Source of the DNA: Saccharopolyspora indica
GTDB taxonomy: Bacteria > Actinomycetota > Actinomycetes > Mycobacteriales > Pseudonocardiaceae
Direction of reading: 5' to 3'
Assembly: GCF_027853965.1 (NCBI RefSeq)
Contig: NZ_JAQGLB010000020.1
Location: 62,001 to 126,000 of the forward strand
DNA: 64,000 nt
The notes beneath the pieces are model-generated. The model saw only the letters and a program-made list of their open reading frames with translations. It had not been told where the DNA came from and made no database searches. Position numbers and translations under genes: made by a program. Below are positions 33,810-41,847 of the stretch, piece by piece. The stretch's first letter is position 1. Each line of letters starts with the position of its first letter.

Positions 33810-35126
33810 ATGATCGCCGGGGTGCTCACGGCCGTCCTCACGGCAACGCTGGTGCAACCTCCACCACCCGGCCCGGAACCGGCAGCGGTGCCGGAGTGGA
33901 CGGCACCGCTGCACACCGAGGGCCGCTACATCGTCGACGCCGACGGGACCCGCTTCAAGCTGAAGTCCGGGAACTGGCACGGCGCCAGCGGCACCTACGA
34001 CGGCAGCGGCGACGTCGACGACCCGGCCAACCACCACGCCGGCGAGAACAGCAGCGGCATCCCGCTGGGCCTGGACCGCGCGCCGGTGGCGGAGATCCTC
34101 GACAGCTTCGCCGAACTCGGGCTCAACAGCATCCGGCTGCCCTTCGCCAACGACATGATCCGCGACGAGGCGGTGGTGCCGGACCAGGCGGTCGCCGCCA
34201 ACCCGCAGCTGCGCGGCAAGACCCGCCTGCAGATCTACGACGCCGCGGTCGCCGCGCTCACCGGACGCGGCTTCGCGGTCATCCTGAACAACCACACCAA
34301 CACCACCCGCTGGTGCTGCGGGGTCGACGGAAACGAGCGCTGGAACAGCAGCCAGAGCGACCAGCAGTGGGAGGAGGACTGGCTGTTCATGGCCGGCCGC
34401 TACCGGGACAACCCGCGCGTGGTCGGCGCCGACCTCTACAACGAGGTCCGCCGCGACGTCCTCGACGACCCGAACTGGGGGCTCGGCGACCAGCACGACT
34501 GGTTCGCCGCCTCGCAGCGCGCGGGCAACCGGATCCTCACCGAGGCCAACCGGAACCTGCTGATCATCATCGAGGGCATCAACTGGGTGGGCCTGCCGGT
34601 CGACGGCTTCCCGCACGGCCGCCCGACGCTGGAACCGGTCCGGGAGCTGTCGCACGAGCTGGCCGAACCCGGAAAGCTGGTGTACTCCGCGCACTTCTAC
34701 GGCTACACGGGCCCGAACCACTCCGGCGCGACGGGCGTGGGTGAGACCAGCGACCCGCGCTACCGGGATCTGAGCCCCGAGGAGCTGCGGGAAGTCCTGC
34801 AGCGCCAGGCCTTCTTCGTCACCGAGGACGGCAAGCCCTACACCGCCCCGCTGTGGATCAGCGAGTTCGGCGTGGGCGGCCGCGAGGAGCAGGACCCGAA
34901 GTCCCGGGCCTGGTTCGAGAACTTCGTCGACTTCCTGATCGCCAACGACACCGACTTCGCCTACTGGCCGCTGGTCGGCTGGCACGAGAACCGCACCGGC
35001 AACGGCTGGGCCCTGACCCACTGGGACGCCGAGGGCAACCGCATGTTCCTCGACGACGGCGACGACTGGCGCGCCAACGCCTGGCACCGCCTCATCGGTG
35101 CATCAACCGGCCAGGTCGGCAGGTAG
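33810..35126 (+). CDS. Secreted glycoside hydrolase, GH5 (cellulase-like)
   Basis: 438 residues. A short hydrophobic N terminus (MIAGVLTAVLTATLV) acts as signal peptide, followed by a proline-rich linker. The GH5 barrel shows LGLNSIRLPF, the acid/base Glu212 in LYNEV, HFYGYTGP and the nucleophile Glu352 in WISEFGVGG. The ligand sugar (cellulose, mannan or other beta-glucan) cannot be set from sequence. ATG 33810 is preceded by AGGGAG. It is divergent from the DasABC-like operon with a 268-bp gap. Its 3' end overlaps the convergent peptidase gene by 24 bp. Confidence 0.88.
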   Translation: MIAGVLTAVLTATLVQPPPPGPEPAAVPEWTAPLHTEGRYIVDADGTRFKLKSGNWHGASGTYDGSGDVDDPANHHAGENSSGIPLGLDRAPVAEILDSFAELGLNSIRLPFANDMIRDEAVVPDQAVAANPQLRGKTRLQIYDAAVAALTGRGFAVILNNHTNTTRWCCGVDGNERWNSSQSDQQWEEDWLFMAGRYRDNPRVVGADLYNEVRRDVLDDPNWGLGDQHDWFAASQRAGNRILTEANRNLLIIIEGINWVGLPVDGFPHGRPTLEPVRELSHELAEPGKLVYSAHFYGYTGPNHSGATGVGETSDPRYRDLSPEELREVLQRQAFFVTEDGKPYTAPLWISEFGVGGREEQDPKSRAWFENFVDFLIANDTDFAYWPLVGWHENRTGNGWALTHWDAEGNRMFLDDGDDWRANAWHRLIGASTGQVGR

Positions 35127-36305
35127 CAGCTGCTCGGTGAGCAGTCGCCGCACCCGCGCATCGCGGTCCGGGGCGGCCAGCCACCGGTCGAGCAGTCGCC
35201 ACCCGTGGAAGTAACCGAGCACGTAGGTGGCCATGCCACCGGCGCGGAGCGTGCCCAGGACCGCGCCGGTGTCGGCTTCGGGGATCAGCGCCCACCTGGT
35301 CAGGTAGGCGCTGATCTCGTCGTCCGATCGGCCCTCGTCGGCGAGGAACGCGGCGTTGCCCCACGCGCCGAACAGCATGTTCTGCGCGCGGTGGATCGCG
35401 GCGAAGTCGCTGCCGTCCGGGGCGATCCCGCGTTCGGCGAGCACGTTGTCGCGGAGCCACGACTGAGCCTGGCCGCCCGGGAAGACGATGTCCTGGGCGT
35501 GCAGCCCGAGCCCCTCGCTGATCACGAAGGACGGCGAGATCATGAACCGGACCCGCTGGTCCTGGAAGCCGAGCTCCCCGGCCAGGCGGAGATCCTTGAG
35601 CATCGACTCGGTGATGTGCCCGGGGTGGCCCTCGTGCGCGACGACGTACAGCAGATCGGCCAGGTTGAACGGGAGATCGGTGTTGAGGTGGATCGTCGAG
35701 CGCAGGTCGCCCTCGTAGGCCCCGGCGGCCCGGAAGTGCACGCCGGAGACCAGTTCGCACCTGGTCACCTCGCCGTCGGGCAGCGGCACGATCGCGCTGG
35801 TGCGCCGCCTGGTTTCGGTGATGGCCCGGTCCACGAGCACGGGTAGCCGGTCCAGCTGGTCCGGCGGCAGCGCATGGGTCTCCTGCCAGGCCTGGAGCCG
35901 TTCCAGCAGGGACCCGGTGCCCTTCGGCAGCGCGCGGTCCAGCAGGTCGTGCGCGGCTTCGAAGACCTCCGTCGGCAGCGCTTCCGCCGCCACGCCCAGA
36001 CATTCGCCCGCGTAGGCGGACAGCGCAAGCCGTTCGCCGCTCAGCCGTCGGGCAACCGCCCGCGCAGCCCGGAGCTGGGCGGCGAGGTAGCGAGCGCGTT
36101 CGGGCGGGAACGGCAGGTCTTCCAGCAAGGCCTCGGCGTCCTCGGCCAGCTTCCCAGCGGCTGCCGGCTCCTCGGCGGCCACCTGCGCCTGCCACTGCGG
36201 CGGACCGCTGTAGATGACCACAGTGCCCGTCGCGCTTCCCGCCACCAGCTTGTCGATGCGCAGCGCCAGCAGCGCGTACTGGTGCACCCATTCGTCCGGC
36301 GTCAT
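35103..36305 (-). CDS. DUF885-family metallopeptidase-like protein
   Basis: 400 residues. The DUF885 zinc motif HEGHPGH is at 224-230, followed by VISEGLGLHAQDIVFPGG with the likely third ligand and the late segment MATYVLGYFHGWRLL. The N-terminal 170 residues are helical. DUF885 proteins are predicted zinc-dependent carboxypeptidases, mostly unstudied; there is no signal peptide here. ATG 36305 has GGAGGACC directly upstream. It is divergent from a TetR gene with a perfect inverted repeat between them, so it is the probable target of that repressor. Confidence 0.8.
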   Translation of the reverse strand: MTPDEWVHQYALLALRIDKLVAGSATGTVVIYSGPPQWQAQVAAEEPAAAGKLAEDAEALLEDLPFPPERARYLAAQLRAARAVARRLSGERLALSAYAGECLGVAAEALPTEVFEAAHDLLDRALPKGTGSLLERLQAWQETHALPPDQLDRLPVLVDRAITETRRRTSAIVPLPDGEVTRCELVSGVHFRAAGAYEGDLRSTIHLNTDLPFNLADLLYVVAHEGHPGHITESMLKDLRLAGELGFQDQRVRFMISPSFVISEGLGLHAQDIVFPGGQAQSWLRDNVLAERGIAPDGSDFAAIHRAQNMLFGAWGNAAFLADEGRSDDEISAYLTRWALIPEADTGAVLGTLRAGGMATYVLGYFHGWRLLDRWLAAPDRDARVRRLLTEQLLPADLAG

Positions 36306-36347
36306 CGGGTCCTCCTCGTGCTCCGTCGACTCCGGCCGAAGCTAGCT

Positions 36348-36363
36348 GTACGGTTTTCCGTAC
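36348..36363. promoter_or_regulatory. TetR operator candidate between DUF885 and tetR genes
   Basis: GTACGG, TTTT, CCGTAC: perfect 6-bp arms in the 78-bp gap between the divergent starts, 20 bases before the tetR ATG and just upstream of its GGAAGGA ribosome site. Position and symmetry fit an autoregulatory TetR operator. Confidence 0.6.
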
Positions 36364-36383
36364 GCTGTAAGGAAGGAACGAGC

Positions 36384-37097
36384 ATGGGCGAGCAACGACC
36401 ACCGGCGATCTGGTTCTCCGCGCAGCGACCCCGAAAACCCCGCCTGTCGACGGAGCGCATCGCGCGAGCCGCGGTCGCGGTGCTGGACGCCGAGGGAGCC
36501 TCGGGCCTGTCCATGCGACGCCTCGCCGCCCGGCTGGACGTCAGCGCGATGTCGTTGTACGAGTACGTGAACAGCAAGGAGGACGTGCTCGACCTCGCCG
36601 TGGACGAAGCGCTCGCGGAGATCGAGCTCGACGCCACCGACGGCACGCCGTGGCGGGAAGCGCTCACGCAGCAGCTCCGAAGCGGTCGGCGAGTCATGAA
36701 GCGCCACCCGTGGCTACCGGCTCTGATGTCCACGCGCCCGCTGCTCGGCCCGAACGCGCTGGCGCTCTCCGAGCGGTTCTACACCGTGCTCACCGCAGTC
36801 GGCCTCGAAGGCCCCCGCCTCACGGCGGTCGTCGGCGCGCTCACCTACTACGTCCAGGGCTACGCGGCGATGGAGAACTTCTGGACCGGAGCGCACCGCG
36901 ACCCCACCCGGGAATCCGAACTCCGCGCCCGATCCCAGCACTACCTCGAAACCCACCGCCAGACCTACCCGACCCTGGCACGACAAGCGGACCTCGTCGG
37001 CACCGACGACTTCGACGACTCCTTCGACCTGGGCCTGACCACCATCCTCGACGGCATCGAACCCCGGCTCACCACCCCCGACGGGCAACCGAGGTGA
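36384..37097 (+). CDS. TetR-family transcriptional regulator
   Basis: 237 residues. The N-terminal HTH reads STERIARAAVAVLDAEGASGLSMRRLAARLDVS, then AMSLYEYVNSKEDVLDLAVD, a standard TetR DNA-binding domain. The C-terminal ligand domain is of the TetR_C_1/actinomycete type. ATG 36384 follows GGAAGGA. It is divergent from the DUF885 gene. Its stop codon TGA is supplied by the left arm of a repeated hairpin at 37094, so the original C terminus may have been longer. Confidence 0.9.
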   Translation: MGEQRPPAIWFSAQRPRKPRLSTERIARAAVAVLDAEGASGLSMRRLAARLDVSAMSLYEYVNSKEDVLDLAVDEALAEIELDATDGTPWREALTQQLRSGRRVMKRHPWLPALMSTRPLLGPNALALSERFYTVLTAVGLEGPRLTAVVGALTYYVQGYAAMENFWTGAHRDPTRESELRARSQHYLETHRQTYPTLARQADLVGTDDFDDSFDLGLTTILDGIEPRLTTPDGQPR

Positions 37098-37140
37098 AGG
37101 GCACCTTTCGCCAAGTTAGTAGGCGAAAGGTGCCCTTCAC
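37094..37140. repeat. Hairpin repeat (19-bp stem), copy 1
   Basis: GTGAAGGGCACCTTTCGCC (37094-37112), 9-base loop, then its exact inverse complement (37122-37140). The same sequence recurs at 46036-46082, including flanking GAG on the left and GCTTCA on the right. Here it lies between convergent genes and contains the tetR stop codon, so it can act as a bidirectional terminator. Confidence 0.8.
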
Positions 37141-37158
37141 GCTTCATCCGGTCGTGGA

Positions 37159-38328
37159 TCAGCCGTGGAAGGTGATGGCTGCGACGGAGGGGCACTCGTA
37201 GACGTCGTCGGTGGGGGTGAGGGCGCCGGTGTTCGCGTCGCGGGCCAAGCGGGTGATCGCGCCGGAGCGCTGGTTGGCCACGAACAGCGAGGTCTGCTCC
37301 GGGTCGAGGGAGAAGTGGCGGGGCCAGTCGCCGCCGACCGGCGTGGTGCCGCGGAACTCCAGGCCCGCCTCGGTGATCGCGAAGGTGGCGATGTTGTTGT
37401 CGCCGCGGTTGGAGGCGTAGGCGAACTTGGCGTCGCGGGTGACCGCGATCTCCGCCGGGAAGTTCTCGCCGCTGGCGTCGGGTTCGCGGGTGCCGATGAC
37501 CTGGCCCGCGGTGAACCGCCCGGCGTCGAGGTCCCAGTCCAGCACGGTGATCTCGGACTTCAGCTCCGCCAGCAGGTAGGCGCGGGTGTAGTTGAAGGCC
37601 AGGTGGCGCGGCCCGGTCCCGGCGGGCAGCTCCAGGTGCTGGTGCTGGGTGAGCTTGCCGGTGGCGGCGTCGAAGGCGTAGACGAACACCGCGTCGGCGC
37701 CGAGGTCGACCGCCACCACCCACCGCTTGCTCGGGTCGACGAGGACCTGGTGGGCGTGCGGTTGCGCACCGGGGTGCTGGATCAGGTCGGTCTGGTCGCC
37801 GATGGAGCCGTCGGCGTTGCGGCGGTGCACCGCGACCTTCCCGTCGGTGTAGTGGGCGGTGAAGATGAACTCGCCGCTCGGGTGCACGGAGAGGTGCGTC
37901 GGACCCGCACCGCCGCTGGGCTTGCTGCCCAGGACCACCGGGTGGTGCTGGGAGAGGTCCACGGCGGTGATGGTGCCGTTCGGGACGAGCTCGTTGGTGA
38001 CGTAGAGGTACTTGTGGTCCGGGGACCAGGCGAAGAACGACGCGTCGGGCACCCCGTCGACCACCGCGGACTGCTCCAGCTTGCCCTCGTCGTCGCGGAT
38101 GGCCACCTCCAGGCCGCGACCCGCCGGGCTCGCCGAGGTGTAGCTGCCGATCAGCGTCATCAGCCCGGCCGCCGCGTGGTGCGTCGCAGGCTCGGTTCGC
38201 GGCGCTGCGCTCGACGAAGTGGTCGCGCACGCGGTGCTGGTGGTGGCGACCACCCCGGCCGCGCCGGCGAGGCCGATCGCGCCGGCGGCGGTGAGGAACC
38301 GGCGACGCGGCATTGCGTTGTCCCGCAC
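37159..38328 (-). CDS. Exported lactonase-family beta-propeller protein
   Basis: 389 residues. GTG 38328 has GGAGAAC just upstream. A twin-arginine signal (MPRRRFLTAAG) leads to an Ala-rich stretch and a Cys in the TSTACATT region that could be lipidated. The mature part matches the 6-phosphogluconolactonase/3-carboxymuconate cyclase-type seven-bladed propeller: LIGSYTSASPAGRGLEV, FAWSPDHKYLYVTNE, THLSVHPSGEFIFTAHY, HAHQVLVDP, GPRHLAFN, WPRHFSLDPEQ. Cytoplasmic members open 6-phosphogluconolactone, but an exported one probably has another substrate. Confidence 0.82.
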   Translation of the reverse strand: MRDNAMPRRRFLTAAGAIGLAGAAGVVATTSTACATTSSSAAPRTEPATHHAAAGLMTLIGSYTSASPAGRGLEVAIRDDEGKLEQSAVVDGVPDASFFAWSPDHKYLYVTNELVPNGTITAVDLSQHHPVVLGSKPSGGAGPTHLSVHPSGEFIFTAHYTDGKVAVHRRNADGSIGDQTDLIQHPGAQPHAHQVLVDPSKRWVVAVDLGADAVFVYAFDAATGKLTQHQHLELPAGTGPRHLAFNYTRAYLLAELKSEITVLDWDLDAGRFTAGQVIGTREPDASGENFPAEIAVTRDAKFAYASNRGDNNIATFAITEAGLEFRGTTPVGGDWPRHFSLDPEQTSLFVANQRSGAITRLARDANTGALTPTDDVYECPSVAAITFHG

Positions 38329-38505
38329 GATGTTCTCCCTGCTCGGTGGATGATCGCGGGTCAGTCTGCCCCATCCGCCGCCATTGGACTAGACCACAAC
38401 GCCTTAAACCTTCCTCAACCCCCGGTGCACCTGCGAAGTTCCCAACTTTCCCCGAGAACGGGAAAGTTCACCCGCCCGTGCCCCGCCAGCGCTCCGTCCC
38501 GCGCT

Positions 38506-38541
38506 GGTGACGGTCAATTTCGCGCGAAATTGACCGTCACC
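38506..38541. repeat. 36-bp perfect palindrome, copy 2 of the 22-bp family
   Basis: The core arms GTCAATTTCG and CGAAATTGAC (38513-38534, centre CG) are extended by GGTGACG on the left and CGTCACC on the right, giving 36 bp of perfect symmetry. It lies about 55 bases past the stop of the amidohydrolase gene. Confidence 0.75.
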
Positions 38542-38549
38542 CGGGTGAA

Positions 38550-38573
38550 CGTCAATTTCGCGCGAAATTGACG
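38550..38573. repeat. 24-bp palindrome, copy 3 of the 22-bp family
   Basis: Same core arms as copies 1 and 2, centre CG, extended by one C/G pair. Copies 2 and 3 are tandem with 8 bases between them. It lies 23 bases past the stop of the amidohydrolase gene on the minus strand. Confidence 0.75.
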
Positions 38574-38596
38574 CGCGGGGCGGAGCGGGGGCGGTG

Positions 38597-40318
38597 TCAG
38601 GGCAGCGGGGCGGCCCGCTGCGCGGGCTTGGCCGGTGGTGCCACGCCGACGCCCGGGCTGCCGCCGCACGGGCCGGACATGCTCCAGTCGGGGTCGACGT
38701 CGCCGCACGCGCCCTGCGACTTCTGCGCCTGCACCATCTCGGCGACGTCGGCGAGCAGCCGCTTGGCGTCGTAGACCACGCCGTTGCGGATCGTCCACTG
38801 CACCCCGCCGGTCCGGACGATGTCACCGGTTTCGGCGTCCAGCCGCGGAGTGCCGGTGCCGTAGAGGGTCTTCAGGTCCTCCAGCGGGTTGTGCGCGGTG
38901 ATCGCCAGATCGGCGATGAAGCCCTCCTTGACCGCGCCGTACTCGGGCGCCCGGCCGGTGGGTTCGGCGATGGTGCGCGCGGTCGCCGAGCTCATCGCCT
39001 CGATCGCCTCCAGCGCGGTCAGGCCCGCTTCGCGCAGCATCTCCAGCTCGTTGATGTTGGCGAAGCCGTAGAGGTTGTAGATGTAGCCCGGGTCGGTGCC
39101 GCCCGCGATGCGCCCGCCCATCTCCTTGTAGTCGTGCACGAGCTGGAGGTACTGCACGTAGAAGCGCTTCCAGCTCGCTTCGTCCTCCGAATTCCAGTCG
39201 TAGTAGAACGAGCCGTGCGCCTCCGGGCTCGGTTCCCAGAAGTTCCACAGCGACGGCAGCACGAAGCGCGGATGCCACTCCAGCCCGCGCGCCCGCAGCA
39301 GGTCGCGGCCCGCGAGGTAGACGCCGAAGGTCGGGCCGAAGGTCACGCCGTTGTCCAGCTGCCGCGACAGGTACGAGCGCCACTGCGGGGAGCCGGGCGG
39401 GAAGGTGTAGTCGATGACCTCGGCGACCGCGCGCCACCGCGAGGCCTCGTTGGAGTAGTCGTAGTCCGGCGGCTTCGGGTGTTCGCGGCCCTCCTTGAGC
39501 AGTGCCTCGAAGTGGCCGTAGAAGTGCGTGATGGTGCCCAGGCCCAGCTGCGCGGTCTCCAGCGCGTTGAGCTGCGGGTAGATCGGCGGCGAGTGGTGCA
39601 TCGTGGTGCCGAGCCCGGACTGCTGGGCGGCCCGGATGGCGGCCTCGATCTCGGGGCGGCCGTAGGGGCCCTCGCCGAAGAACTTGATGCCGTCCACGCC
39701 GTTGCGGGCGGCCCAGGCGACCCACCGGCGGGCCTTGTCCGGCGAGTCGATCGGGCCTTCTTCCCAGCCGCTGCCCGGCGTTTGGTAGTTGACGATGCGC
39801 GGCGCCACGATCTCGTTGCGCTCGCTGCGCTCCTTGTCCGAGACCGCGTCGGGGTTCTTGGCCAGCGAGACGCCGCGGACCGTGGTGACGCCGTGGCCCA
39901 GCCACAGCTTGTAGGCGTAGGTCCGCGGCGTGCCGCCGGTACCGGTGTGGGAGTGCTCGTCGACCAGCCCCGGCATCATCCACATGCCGGTCGCGTCGAT
40001 CTCGTGCTCGGCGTCGTGCGGCGGCCGGTCGGCGGGCAGCGCCCGGGACGGCTGACCAGCGGGGATGATCTGGTCGATGCGGTTGCCGCGGACCACCACG
40101 TCGACCGGCCCGCGCACCTCGCCGTCCGCACCGACGATCAGGTTGACGCCGCGGATCACCAGCTTCCGGAACGGGCCCTGCCCCTCGCCCGGCCCGCGCG
40201 GCGGGGTCGGCGCATCCGCGGGAAGCACGGTGCCCGCGTTGGCCAGTCCTGGTGCGAGTCCCACCAAGCCAGCGGCGGCACCGGCCGCCTGGAGCAACGA
40301 CCGTCTGCTCAGGTCCAT
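38597..40318 (-). CDS. Exported amidohydrolase-superfamily protein
   Basis: 573 residues. A twin-arginine signal (LSRRSLLQAAGAAAGLVG) ends near ANA. The amidohydrolase barrel has the metal motif LVDEHSHTG in place of the usual HxH (here H-S-H), KFFGEG near the carbamylated-Lys position, TTMHH and ITHFYGH for further ligands, and the final GGTDPGY Asp. The order resembles imidazolonepropionase/prolidase-like exported hydrolases. The substrate is unknown. The protein has an unusual Pro/Cys-rich tail. The stop is followed by two tandem palindromes. Confidence 0.82.
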   Translation of the reverse strand: MDLSRRSLLQAAGAAAGLVGLAPGLANAGTVLPADAPTPPRGPGEGQGPFRKLVIRGVNLIVGADGEVRGPVDVVVRGNRIDQIIPAGQPSRALPADRPPHDAEHEIDATGMWMMPGLVDEHSHTGTGGTPRTYAYKLWLGHGVTTVRGVSLAKNPDAVSDKERSERNEIVAPRIVNYQTPGSGWEEGPIDSPDKARRWVAWAARNGVDGIKFFGEGPYGRPEIEAAIRAAQQSGLGTTMHHSPPIYPQLNALETAQLGLGTITHFYGHFEALLKEGREHPKPPDYDYSNEASRWRAVAEVIDYTFPPGSPQWRSYLSRQLDNGVTFGPTFGVYLAGRDLLRARGLEWHPRFVLPSLWNFWEPSPEAHGSFYYDWNSEDEASWKRFYVQYLQLVHDYKEMGGRIAGGTDPGYIYNLYGFANINELEMLREAGLTALEAIEAMSSATARTIAEPTGRAPEYGAVKEGFIADLAITAHNPLEDLKTLYGTGTPRLDAETGDIVRTGGVQWTIRNGVVYDAKRLLADVAEMVQAQKSQGACGDVDPDWSMSGPCGGSPGVGVAPPAKPAQRAAPLP

Positions 40319-40395
40319 TCGGGCACTCCTCGCCTCGGCGTCGGATCCCGGCGAACACTACGGGCGAATCCGACGCCATAGCAAGGCTTTCCGAA

Positions 40396-41811
40396 TTAGG
40401 GGAGCAGCGCGGACAGCAGTGCCGCCATCCCGAAGCCGACCAGCGACAGGATCGTCTCCAGCACCGTCCAGGACTTGAGCATGTCCTTGACCGGGATGCC
40501 GAAGTAGCGGCTGATGATCCAGAAACCGCCGTCGTTGACGTGCGAGGCGATGATCGAGCCCGATGCGATGGACACCGCGATCAGCGCGAGCTGGGCCTGC
40601 GAGTAGTCCCCGGCGTGCAGCAGCGGGGCGATGATGCCGCCGGTGGTCACGATCGCCACCGTCGCCGAGCCCTGCGCGATGCGCAGCCCGGAGCTGATCA
40701 CGTACGCCGACACCAGCAGCGGCAGCCCGGTGGACTGCAGCGACCCGGCCAGCGCCTCGCCGACGCCGGTCTCGGCCAGCACCTTGCCGAAGAAGCCGCC
40801 GGCGCCGACCACCAGCAGGATCATGCCCAGCGGGCGCAGCGAGCTGCCGGTCAGCTCGGAGAGCTCCTTGCCGGTCATCCCGCGCCGGGTGCCCAGCAGC
40901 CAGAACGCCATCAGCACCGCGATGGTCAGCGCCACCGTCGGGTTGCCCAGGAAGGTCAGCACCGCCAGCGGTGCGCTGCCCTCGGGCAGCGTGATGCTGC
41001 CGAAGGTGGCGCCGAGGATCAGCACCATCGGCAGCCCGATGATGAAGGCGACGGTGGTCAGCCCCGGCTCGGGACGGCCCTCGTTCTCGTTCTTGCGCGC
41101 CAGCTCGTCGGCCGCGGCCAGCATGTCCTCCGGCACCGGCAGGTCGATGCGCTTGCCGATCCACATCGGGAACAGCAGACCGCTGACCACGAACGCCGGG
41201 ATCCCGCACGCCAGGCCCATCAGGATGATCCAGCCGAGGTCGACGCCGAGCAGGCTCGCGGCAACCACCGGCCCGGGGTGCGGGGGCAGGAACGCGTGCG
41301 TCATGGACAGCCCGGCCACCAGCGGCAGGCAGTACAGCAGGATCGACTTGCCGCCCTGCCGCGCCACCACGTACACCAGCGGCGCCAGCACGAAGATGCC
41401 GATGTCGAAGAACACCGGGATGCCGAACACCAGCCCGGACAGGCCCATCGCCAGCGGCGCGCGCTGCTCGCCGAAGGCGCCGAGCAGCTTGCGGGTCAGC
41501 AGCTGGGCGCCGCCGGAGGCCTCCAGCATCGAACCGAGGATGGTGCCGAGCCCGACGATGGCGGTGATGTGCCCGAGGATCCCGGCGAAGCCGTTCTCCA
41601 GCAGCGATTCGCTGCTCTTCTGCGCGGTGCCGACGATCTCCTCGACGGACAGCCCGGCGGCCAGCGCGATCAGCAGCCCGGAGACGATCAGCGCGATGAA
41701 CGGTTCCACCCGGAACCGGATGATCATGAGCAGCAGCACCGCGATGCCGACCGCGCACAGCACGAGCAGACCGGCGGTGTCGTGCTGGAGCCATTGCAGG
41801 AAAGTGCCCAC
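40396..41811 (-). CDS. GntP-family (gluconate/D-serine type) permease
   Basis: 471 residues, about 12 membrane segments. GntP family signatures are present: GFAGILGHITAIVGLGTILG, FFDIGIFVLAPLVY, and THAFLPPHPGPVVAA. The family contains gluconate permeases and DsdX, which imports D-serine. It lies 36 bp downstream of, and on the same strand as, an N-acyl-D-amino-acid deacylase and a D-amino-acid deaminase, so a D-amino acid or N-acyl derivative is a better guess for cargo than gluconate. No gluconate kinase is nearby. Confidence 0.9.
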   Translation of the reverse strand: MGTFLQWLQHDTAGLLVLCAVGIAVLLLMIIRFRVEPFIALIVSGLLIALAAGLSVEEIVGTAQKSSESLLENGFAGILGHITAIVGLGTILGSMLEASGGAQLLTRKLLGAFGEQRAPLAMGLSGLVFGIPVFFDIGIFVLAPLVYVVARQGGKSILLYCLPLVAGLSMTHAFLPPHPGPVVAASLLGVDLGWIILMGLACGIPAFVVSGLLFPMWIGKRIDLPVPEDMLAAADELARKNENEGRPEPGLTTVAFIIGLPMVLILGATFGSITLPEGSAPLAVLTFLGNPTVALTIAVLMAFWLLGTRRGMTGKELSELTGSSLRPLGMILLVVGAGGFFGKVLAETGVGEALAGSLQSTGLPLLVSAYVISSGLRIAQGSATVAIVTTGGIIAPLLHAGDYSQAQLALIAVSIASGSIIASHVNDGGFWIISRYFGIPVKDMLKSWTVLETILSLVGFGMAALLSALLP

Positions 41812-41847
41812 GGGGGGTCTCCTAGGGGAGAGGAGGAACTCTGCGGG

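Noticed and set aside
37159-38328. Cytoplasmic 6-phosphogluconolactonase of the pentose phosphate pathway
   Set aside because: The twin-arginine export signal makes a cytoplasmic role unlikely; only the lactonase-family propeller is supported.
40396-41811. Gluconate permease as a confident call
   Set aside because: GntP family members also carry D-serine and other acids, and no gluconate kinase is nearby, whereas D-amino-acid genes are adjacent.
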